From positions 1-8,377 of the forward strand of contig CAOMHR010000065.1 in the NCBI GenBank assembly GCA_948482865.1: a stretch of DNA of 8,377 bases, in the 5' to 3' direction. Shown piece by piece: positions 1 to 4,635 of this stretch. Both the position numbers and the translations under genes were made by a program. Source of the stretch: Christensenellaceae bacterium (GTDB lineage: Bacteria > Bacillota > Clostridia > Christensenellales > Borkfalkiaceae). Within the stretch, counting starts at the first letter, position 1, and every line of letters begins with the position of its first letter. Below the pieces are notes generated by a model. That model was given only the letters and a program-made list of their open reading frames with translations, was not told the origin of the DNA and did not search any database.

Positions 1-231
1 TTTTAAAAGCACTACCGCCATACCGGTGTCCTGACAGACGGGCATATTTTCTGTTACAGCCGTTTCGCTGTTGCGTATAAGAGTTTCAAGCGCAAATTTT
101 GCAGTGGGATTGCTTTCGTTTCTGTGTGCAGCCGAAAGCGCTTGTTTACAGGAGTGGGTAAGGTTAACCCCTGCTTTTAAAGCCATTTCGTAAATTTTTT
201 CTTCTATTACAGACGTGTTTATCTTACGCAT
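1..231 (-). CDS. Fe-S fumarate hydratase (class I) alpha subunit, N-terminal part, runs off window
   Basis: Translating the minus strand from the ATG at 231-229 gives 77 residues, open to the window edge. They begin MRKINTSVIEEKIYEMALKA and contain PVCQDTGMAVV at about residues 64-74. The CQDTG motif, whose Cys66 is expected to bind the 4Fe-4S cluster, and the helical N-terminus match the alpha subunit of two-subunit class I fumarase / L-tartrate dehydratase (FumA/TtdA alpha family). The enzyme interconverts fumarate and malate in the cytoplasm and is oxygen-sensitive, which suits an anaerobe. Only about a quarter of a typical 280-residue alpha subunit is present; the beta subunit would lie outside the window. 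L-tartrate dehydratase cannot be excluded from this fragment. The ATG is preceded by no Shine-Dalgarno sequence but lies 6 bases after a good -10 box, so the mRNA may be leaderless. Confidence 0.88.
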   Translation of the reverse strand, partial: MRKINTSVIEEKIYEMALKAGVNLTHSCKQALSAAHRNESNPTAKFALETLIRNSETAVTENMPVCQDTGMAVVLLK

Positions 232-237
232 ACTTGA

Positions 238-266
238 ATTTTATTACAAATTCGATAAAAAGTAAA
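238..266 (-). promoter_or_regulatory. Predicted sigma-A promoter of the fumarase gene
   Basis: On the minus strand, TTTACT (266-261; 4 of 6 matches to TTGACA) is followed after exactly 17 bases by TAAAAT (243-238; 5 of 6 to TATAAT). Six bases (237-232) separate the -10 box from the ATG at 231, so the predicted transcript start coincides with the A of the start codon. The region is very A/T-rich, so chance matches are a real caveat. Confidence 0.6.
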
Positions 267-280
267 TTAAATATTTTACT
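261..280. repeat. Inverted repeat formed by back-to-back -35 boxes
   Basis: AGTAAA (261-266) and TTTACT (275-280) are perfect inverted copies 8 bases apart. Each arm is the -35 box of one divergent promoter, so the two polymerase sites are nearly head to head. The symmetric site could also bind a dimeric regulator that controls both genes, but the only direct evidence is the symmetry itself. Confidence 0.5.
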
Positions 281-303
281 AAAATTTTATTTTAAGTTAT
301 AAT
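275..303 (+). promoter_or_regulatory. Predicted sigma-A promoter of the CPBP protease operon
   Basis: TTTACT (275-280), a 17-base spacer and a perfect TATAAT (298-303). Six bases (304-309) remain before the ATG at 310, placing the predicted transcript start on or next to the start codon. No ribosome-binding sequence could fit between, so the first gene would be read from a leaderless mRNA. Confidence 0.65.
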
Positions 304-309
304 TTAATT

Positions 310-1260
310 ATGGAAAACATAGAAAACAAAGATTTACAACAAGACGAAAGCGTAACGGTATATCCAAGCCTTAATTCGAAAAACGGCGGAATAGCGTTCA
401 GCCTTAACGTTGCGGCGTTTTTAGTTATGTCGTTACTTGCGGCAATTATAATACTTTTGGGACATATAGATTCAAAAAGCGACGCCTACGTTTATATAAA
501 TTATCTCGCGTCGCCTGTTGCCTTGACGGTATGTTGCGCGGTATTTTTAAAGGTCGCCAAAATTCCCTATAAGGCGGTTTTTCCCGTAAAGTGTAAGCCT
601 AAGTATTACGTTATAGCTTTACTTTTAATATTCGGGCTTTTGTTTGCCGTAAGTCCTATAAACGTTTACGTCGTCAAACTTTTCGAACTGTGCGGTTATG
701 TGCCCAGGGAATCGTCAAGCTATTACCCTGATTTGAGCGGAGCTAAAATAATCCCCGCGTTTTTGGTTATGGCTGTCTTGCCTGCGCTTGTTGAAGAGTT
801 TTTGTTCCGCGGTGTTCTTTTAAACTGTTGCGAAAGAAGTATGGGAAGTATCCCAGCCGTATTTACGGTCGGGTTCTGTTTTGCGCTTTTTCACGGCTCG
901 CCCGAGCAGACGGTTTATCAGTTTATTGTGGGTTGTGCGTTTGCGTTTCTTGCAATAAAGTCAGGCTCGATTTTACCGTCTATACTGATGCACTTTGTAA
1001 ACAACGGGTTATTGGTTATTTTTGCCGCCTGCAATCTTTTTGACGCAGAAGGCAATCTTATTATTTCACAGACGGCAAATATAGTTTTAATAGTACTTGC
1101 AGTTGTTGCTCTTATCGGCGGACTCGTATGGCTGTTTATTGACAAAAAACCCTTTAAAAAAGGCGTCAAATTCGGTGTTGCAAAATTTTATATTTTTGCC
1201 GCCGCGGGAATATCGGTATTAAGTTTAATGTGGATTTTGTCGCTGGTCGGGTGTAATTAA
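310..1260 (+). CDS. CPBP-family (CAAX/Abi-type) intramembrane metalloprotease
   Basis: This is a 316-residue, very hydrophobic protein with about eight predicted membrane segments, at roughly residues 28-51, 63-84, 98-122, 147-165, 180-200, 204-222, 255-278 and 290-312. The first 27 residues are polar, so there is no cleavable signal peptide. The family's catalytic motifs are all present: EEFLFR (162-167, EExxxR), FALFH (191-195, FxxxH) and HFVNN (228-232). These motifs define the CPBP clan of intramembrane glutamate-dependent proteases, which includes the CAAX prenyl protease Rce1 and bacterial bacteriocin-immunity and processing proteases. The substrate cannot be read from the sequence. The ATG at 310 is the only plausible start near the N-terminus. 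No Shine-Dalgarno sequence precedes it; a perfect -10 box ends 6 bases upstream. The stop codon directly abuts the rlmH start, indicating co-transcription and possibly translational coupling. Confidence 0.9.
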   Translation: MENIENKDLQQDESVTVYPSLNSKNGGIAFSLNVAAFLVMSLLAAIIILLGHIDSKSDAYVYINYLASPVALTVCCAVFLKVAKIPYKAVFPVKCKPKYYVIALLLIFGLLFAVSPINVYVVKLFELCGYVPRESSSYYPDLSGAKIIPAFLVMAVLPALVEEFLFRGVLLNCCERSMGSIPAVFTVGFCFALFHGSPEQTVYQFIVGCAFAFLAIKSGSILPSILMHFVNNGLLVIFAACNLFDAEGNLIISQTANIVLIVLAVVALIGGLVWLFIDKKPFKKGVKFGVAKFYIFAAAGISVLSLMWILSLVGCN

Positions 1261-1698
1261 ATGGTTAAAATCGGCGTGGTCTGCGTCGGTAAAATCAAGG
1301 AAGAATTTTACCGCGCGGCAATGGATGAATATTTGAAACGGCTTTCGCGCTTTGCGAAGGTGGAAGTCAAAGAAATTTCCGAAGGCAAAAATCTGGAAGA
1401 AGAAGGCGCAAATATTCTCCGCGCGGCGAAGGGTAAAATAATAGCCCTTTGCATTGAAGGCAAAAAGTTTTCAAGCGAAGAACTTGCCGGATACGTCAAA
1501 GCTCTGTGCGACGGCGGCGAAATGTTTACGTTTATCATAGGCTCGTCCCACGGACTTTCGGAAGCGGTCAAAAGAGCCGCTCATCTTAAACTTTCATTTT
1601 CGGATATGACTTTTCCGCACCAGCTTATGCGGGTGATATTGGCGGAGCAGTTGTACCGCAGTTTTATGATTAACGGCGGCGGGGAATACCATAAATAA
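1261..1698 (+). CDS. rlmH: RlmH, 23S rRNA pseudouridine-1915 N3-methyltransferase
   Basis: RlmH is a SPOUT-class methyltransferase that uses S-adenosylmethionine to methylate pseudouridine 1915 (E. coli numbering) in helix 69 of 23S rRNA, in the decoding region of the assembled ribosome. The N-terminus (MVKIGVVCVGKIKEEF), the EYLKRLSR segment, the knot segment FIIGSSHGLS (91-100), the run SFSDMTFPHQLMR and the C-terminal YHK (143-145) are diagnostic. At 145 residues it is about 14 shorter than the usual 155-159; the missing part is the variable linker after the first beta-alpha unit, around residues 42-55. The usual IGGS glycine pair reads IGSS, and the tail reads NGGGEYHK rather than the common NRGEPYHK. 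The ATG follows the preceding stop codon with no spacing, and no clear ribosome-binding site is seen, so translation may be coupled to the protease gene. Confidence 0.95.
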   Translation: MVKIGVVCVGKIKEEFYRAAMDEYLKRLSRFAKVEVKEISEGKNLEEEGANILRAAKGKIIALCIEGKKFSSEELAGYVKALCDGGEMFTFIIGSSHGLSEAVKRAAHLKLSFSDMTFPHQLMRVILAEQLYRSFMINGGGEYHK

Positions 1699-1717
1699 CT
1701 AAATCATACTCTATTGT

Positions 1718-2446
1718 GTGATATTTGAAGAAGTTAAGCAGTTTTACCAAAGTTACGACGGCAAAAAATGCGTTATAGGCTATTCTTTCCGCGGCAGGGA
1801 AATTTTTGCCTTTCATATAGGCAGTCTTACCGGCAGGCAGTTTATCTCTACCTATGCGATACACGGCAGGGAGTGGATAACCGCAAAACTTGCCATAAAG
1901 CATATTAAAACGGGGTTAAAGCGCGGCGGCGGCTGGATAATTCCGCTTGTCAATCCAGACGGGGCGCAGTACAGTCAGGGTTCGCACCCTTTATGGAAGG
2001 CTAACGCCCGCGGCGTTGATTTAAACTGCAATTTTGACGCGAACTGGGGAACGGGAAGGCTTAACACCAAAATCCGCGGCGGTGAAAACTGTATCGGCGA
2101 TTATCCTTTTTCGGAACTGGAAACCATTGCTTTGCGCGACTTTACAAAAAAGATACGCCCTTTCGTAACGCTCAGTTTTCATACCAAGGGCGAAGAAATT
2201 TACTGGGAGTACGACGGCAGGGGGGATATCCGCGGCGCGGAGATTTTAAAGCAGGTCACGGGGTACGAGCCTAAAAAAATTTACGGCTCTTCCGGCGGAT
2301 ATAAAGACTGGTGTATTAAAAAGCTGTGCATACCCGCATACACCATAGAGTGCGGTTCGGACAGCCTTGAACACCCCATAACCAAATTGAAATACTTAAA
2401 AAAGTGCTTTAAAGCTCTTAAAATTTTTACGGACAAATATGGCTGA
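1718..2446 (+). CDS. M14-family zinc peptidase, gamma-D-glutamyl-diaminopimelate peptidase-like
   Basis: This 242-residue protein has the complete M14 (carboxypeptidase A-like) catalytic set: HGREW (49-53) with zinc ligands His49 and Glu52, third ligand His155 in LSFHTKGEE, and catalytic Glu211 in YTIECGS. NPDG (about 77-80) and GVDLNCNF (99-106) are also typical. The substrate-carboxylate arginine of classic carboxypeptidases (DLNRNF) is Cys104 here. The FHTKGEEIYWEY stretch resembles bacterial peptidases that cut the gamma-D-Glu-diaminopimelate bond of peptidoglycan stems, so muropeptide cleavage is the best inference. No signal peptide, LysM domain or membrane segment is present, suggesting a cytoplasmic enzyme, perhaps for cell-wall recycling. 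The start is GTG: an in-frame stop at 1700-1702 leaves no upstream ATG, GTG or TTG. No ribosome-binding site is visible. The gene sits 19 bases after rlmH and overlaps tadA by 8 bases. Confidence 0.85.
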   Translation: MIFEEVKQFYQSYDGKKCVIGYSFRGREIFAFHIGSLTGRQFISTYAIHGREWITAKLAIKHIKTGLKRGGGWIIPLVNPDGAQYSQGSHPLWKANARGVDLNCNFDANWGTGRLNTKIRGGENCIGDYPFSELETIALRDFTKKIRPFVTLSFHTKGEEIYWEYDGRGDIRGAEILKQVTGYEPKKIYGSSGGYKDWCIKKLCIPAYTIECGSDSLEHPITKLKYLKKCFKALKIFTDKYG

Positions 2447-2897
2447 TAAATTTATGCAAGCCGCGCTTAAATGCGCGCAGAAAGCAATGGACGAAGGGGA
2501 AGTGCCGATAGGCGCGGTAGTGGTTTGCGACGGAAAAATAATTTCGCGCGGACACAACAGGCGCACAAAAAGACAGATAGCCACAGCCCATGCGGAAATA
2601 GAAGCAATTGAAAAGGCGTGCAAAAAACTGAAAAGCTGGCGAATTCCGGAGTGCGAAATTTACGTAACGCTCGAACCTTGCCCTATGTGCCTTGGCGCAA
2701 TGCTCAACGCGCGTATTAAAAAAGTTTACTACGGCGCGCCGGAAGGAAAGGGAAGGTCAATGACGGCTCAGCTTGCCGCTTCAAACCTTGTAAATCACAC
2801 CATAGAAGTTGAAGGCGGCGTTATGGAAAGCGAGTGCGCCGCAATACTTTCGGCTTTTTTTTCGGGGATAAGGAAAAGCGAAAAAAACGAAAACTGA
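2439..2897 (+). CDS. tadA: TadA, tRNA-specific adenosine-34 deaminase
   Basis: TadA deaminates adenosine 34 to inosine in the anticodon of tRNA-Arg(ACG), letting one tRNA read CGU, CGC and CGA. The 152-residue protein has the cytidine/deoxycytidylate deaminase fold signature. HAE (51-53) supplies zinc ligand His51 and proton-shuttle Glu53, and PCPMC (80-84) supplies Cys81 and Cys84. The N-terminal EVPIGAVVV and the LGAMLNARIKKVYYG segment are characteristic of TadA rather than of guanine or cytidine deaminases. Length is normal for the family. The ATG lies inside the end of the M14 peptidase gene (8-base overlap, ATGGCTGA), which favours translational coupling. Only a weak GGA (2431-2433) precedes it. 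It is the last gene of the first cluster; no U-tailed terminator is evident after it. Confidence 0.96.
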   Translation: MADKFMQAALKCAQKAMDEGEVPIGAVVVCDGKIISRGHNRRTKRQIATAHAEIEAIEKACKKLKSWRIPECEIYVTLEPCPMCLGAMLNARIKKVYYGAPEGKGRSMTAQLAASNLVNHTIEVEGGVMESECAAILSAFFSGIRKSEKNEN

Positions 2898-2909
2898 AAA
2901 ATACTTCCA

Positions 2910-2947
2910 GCGGCAAATTAAACGGCAATTTAAGTTGACTTTGCCGC
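2910..2947. repeat. Inverted repeat overlapping the prs promoter
   Basis: GCGGCAAA (2910-2917) is repeated inverted as TTTGCCGC (2940-2947). The intervening bases contain a second nested pair, TTAAA (2918-2922) with TTTAA (2929-2933), so the left arms are contiguous and the right arms are split by 6 bases. The right outer arm starts on the last base of the -35 box (2935-2940). It could be an operator for prs, or RNA structure at the end of the tadA transcript; no U-run follows, so a standard terminator is unlikely. Confidence 0.4.
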
Positions 2948-2963
2948 CGCATAATAATAGAAT
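2935..2963 (+). promoter_or_regulatory. Strong sigma-A promoter of the prs-pth-mfd operon
   Basis: TTGACT (2935-2940; 5 of 6) and TAGAAT (2958-2963; 5 of 6) are separated by the optimal 17 bases. Transcription should start near 2970, giving a leader of about 79 bases before the prs ATG. This is the best-matching promoter in the window. Confidence 0.8.
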
Positions 2964-2969
2964 GGTATA

Positions 2970-3048
2970 CAGAGTGTCTAAATAAGGATCGACGAGAGGG
3001 CAAACTCTCTTTGAATACGAATGTAAAATCGGAGGAATTGAAACCCAA
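2970..3048 (+). promoter_or_regulatory. prs 5' leader with small hairpin and ribosome-binding site
   Basis: The predicted untranslated leader contains a 5-bp hairpin, GAGAG (2994-2998) and CTCTC (3005-3009), around a 6-base loop. The right side can alternatively pair with AGAGT at 2971-2975. A strong Shine-Dalgarno GGAGG lies at 3031-3035, 13 bases before the ATG, which is longer than usual. I do not recognise a known riboswitch class. Confidence 0.45.
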
Positions 3049-3996
3049 ATGATTAACCACGGTAACGAAATTAAAATCTTTACTGGTAATTCCAACAAAC
3101 CCCTTGCGGAAGCTATTGCCAAGCAGCTTAACACGTCGCTCGGACAAATGGAAGTCACGCATTTTTCAGACGGAGAAATTTACGTCCGCTACGACGAATC
3201 TATCCGCGGCAAAGACGTATTCCTTATACAGTCCACAAGCTCGCCCGTAAACACCAATCTTATGGAGCTTCTCATTATGATTGACGCGGCAAAGCGTGCA
3301 AGCGCGGGAAGAATTACCGCAGTAATTCCCTATTTCGGTTATGCCCGTCAGGACAGAAAGGCGCGTTCGCGCGAACCTATTACGGCAAAGCTCGTTGCCA
3401 ACCTTATAACTTCGGCAGGCGCTGACAGAGTTCTTACAATGGATTTGCACTGTCTGCAAATTCAGGGTTTCTTTGATATTCCTTTGGACAACCTTGTGGG
3501 CGGTCCCACGCTTTACAATCATTTTAAACCCAAAGTCGACGACGATTTCGTTGTCGTTTCTCCCGATATCGGTTCGGTTGCAAGGGCAAGAAAGGTCGCT
3601 ACAAGGATGGACGCTAAAATGGCGATTATAGACAAGCGCCGTCCCAAGGCAAACGTGATGGAAGTAATGAATATCATAGGCGACGTCAAGGGCAAAAACT
3701 GCCTTATGATTGACGATATGATAGATACGGCAGGCACGATAGTTCAGGGTGCGAAGGCGCTTAAAGACGCGGGAGCAAAAGAAATTTACGCTTGCTGTTC
3801 GCACGGCGTTTTGTCCGGTCCCGCGATAGACAGGTTAAACGCTTCTCCCATAACAGAACTTGCTATGCTTGATACCATAAACATTCCCGAGGAAAAAATG
3901 CTTCCGATATTCAAGATGATTTCTACCGCGCCTATATTTGCGTCGGCAATAGAAAATGTTTATCTTGACAGACCTATGTCTAAAATTTATGACTGA
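3049..3996 (+). CDS. prs: Ribose-phosphate pyrophosphokinase (PRPP synthetase)
   Basis: This cytoplasmic enzyme transfers pyrophosphate from ATP to ribose 5-phosphate, making PRPP for purine, pyrimidine, histidine, tryptophan and NAD synthesis. The 315-residue length is exactly typical of class I enzymes. Visible motifs are HFSDGEI, the ATP-binding YARQDRKARSREP with Arg100, Gln101 and Asp102, the catalytic-loop and metal-site DLHCLQIQGFFDIP with Asp132 and His134, DKRRP, and the ribose-5-phosphate loop DDMIDTAGT (222-230). The flexible-loop region reads SPDIGSVARARK where Bacillus has SPDHGG; this is a conservative lineage variant, not a sign of inactivity. A GGAGG site precedes the ATG and an upstream promoter is present, so this is the first gene of its operon. 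Linkage to pth and mfd is a familiar Bacillota arrangement. Confidence 0.97.
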   Translation: MINHGNEIKIFTGNSNKPLAEAIAKQLNTSLGQMEVTHFSDGEIYVRYDESIRGKDVFLIQSTSSPVNTNLMELLIMIDAAKRASAGRITAVIPYFGYARQDRKARSREPITAKLVANLITSAGADRVLTMDLHCLQIQGFFDIPLDNLVGGPTLYNHFKPKVDDDFVVVSPDIGSVARARKVATRMDAKMAIIDKRRPKANVMEVMNIIGDVKGKNCLMIDDMIDTAGTIVQGAKALKDAGAKEIYACCSHGVLSGPAIDRLNASPITELAMLDTINIPEEKMLPIFKMISTAPIFASAIENVYLDRPMSKIYD

Positions 3997-4001
3997 TTAC
4001 A

Positions 4002-4027
4002 AACCGCCACAGTACGCTGTGGCGGTT
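4002..4027 (+). other. Perfect 11-bp hairpin between prs and pth
   Basis: AACCGCCACAG (4002-4012) and CTGTGGCGGTT (4017-4027) form a perfect GC-rich stem with a UACG tetraloop. The stem begins 5 bases after the prs stop codon. Only a three-T run, at 4030-4032, follows, so it is a poor intrinsic terminator; partial termination, protection of the prs mRNA 3' end or an RNA-processing site are more likely. The pth ribosome-binding site begins a few bases downstream. Confidence 0.7.
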
Positions 4028-4044
4028 GATTTAAAAGGAAAAAT

Positions 4045-4608
4045 ATGAAAATTATCGTAGGCTTGGGCAATCCCGAAGAAAAGTATATGAAAACTTTTCA
4101 TAATATGGGCTATATCGCCGTGGGTGACGTTGCCGCAAAATTAGACGTGAAGTTTAAAAAAAAGGAATGCGAGTCCTGGGTTGCGGAAGGTAATATAGGC
4201 GGAGAAAAGGTCATAATCGCCCGTCCTGTAACGTATATGAATTTAAGCGGCAGGGCGGTAAAACAGTTGCTTGCGAAGTATAAAGCTACTGCGGCTGACC
4301 TTGTGGTTATTTATGACGATTACGACATACCCAAGGGCTCGGTAAGAATACGCCCTTCGGGCAGCGCGGGAACGCACAACGGTATGCGTTCAGTAATATC
4401 GGAAATAAACACTTCGGACTTTGTGAGAATAAGGATAGGTATCCGCGACAGCGAAGTAAACGTTCCTATTATAAATTACGTTCTTTCAGAAGTAAAAAAA
4501 GAAGATTACAATTTGTTCGTTTCGGCGTGCGGCCGCGCTGCCGATGCGGCGATTGCGCTCGCAAAAGGCGAAAAAACAGAACTTGTTATGACCGCTTACA
4601 ACGGTTAA
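4045..4608 (+). CDS. pth: Peptidyl-tRNA hydrolase
   Basis: Pth cleaves the ester bond of peptidyl-tRNAs dropped by stalled ribosomes, freeing tRNA for reuse; it is usually essential. The 187-residue length is normal. Family motifs are in order: GLGNP (6-10) with Asn9, catalytic His19 in TFHNMGY, Asn66 in TYMNLSG, Asp91/Asp92 in VIYDDYD, and Asn112 in GSAGTHNG. The usual PGxxYxxTRHN reads PEEKYMKTFHN, so the conserved Gly and Arg are replaced by Glu11 and Phe18 while the catalytic residues remain. The ATG follows an AAAGGA ribosome-binding site (about 4034-4039) at 5 bases. It lies 48 bases after prs, across the hairpin, and 27 bases before mfd, consistent with one operon. Confidence 0.96.
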   Translation: MKIIVGLGNPEEKYMKTFHNMGYIAVGDVAAKLDVKFKKKECESWVAEGNIGGEKVIIARPVTYMNLSGRAVKQLLAKYKATAADLVVIYDDYDIPKGSVRIRPSGSAGTHNGMRSVISEINTSDFVRIRIGIRDSEVNVPIINYVLSEVKKEDYNLFVSACGRAADAAIALAKGEKTELVMTAYNG

Positions 4609-4622
4609 CGGTAATACAAATA

Positions 4623-4627
4623 AAAGG
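4623..4627 (+). promoter_or_regulatory. Ribosome-binding site fixing the TTG start of mfd
   Basis: AAAGG lies 8 bases before the TTG at 4636. No ATG or GTG occurs at a suitable distance in frame, and the Mfd N-terminal sequence (DNQFFTYRNLGEDY) begins immediately, supporting TTG as initiator. Confidence 0.7.
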
Positions 4628-4635
4628 TAAGTATT

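Noticed and set aside
3021..3026. Start-stop element ATGTAA in the prs leader
   Set aside because: No Shine-Dalgarno sequence precedes it, and such 6-base matches occur by chance in A/T-rich leaders.
2970..3048. Known riboswitch (such as a PRPP- or purine-sensing class) in the prs leader
   Set aside because: The leader is short and I could not match the conserved cores of known classes; only one 5-bp hairpin is clear.
2781..3162. Two overlapping minus-strand frames (125 and 113 codons) across the tadA-prs gap
   Set aside because: They cover the prs promoter and leader in two frames at once, with no ribosome-binding site or known domain; not a convincing gene.
3166..3804. 212-codon open frame on the minus strand opposite prs
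   Set aside because: It lies wholly antisense to a clearly functional prs gene and has low-complexity Cys/Arg/His-rich composition with no family motif; it is a codon-bias shadow.
4002..4032. Hairpin after prs as a full intrinsic terminator
   Set aside because: Only three T residues follow, and pth-mfd downstream has no promoter of its own in the 48-base gap, so complete termination would silence them.
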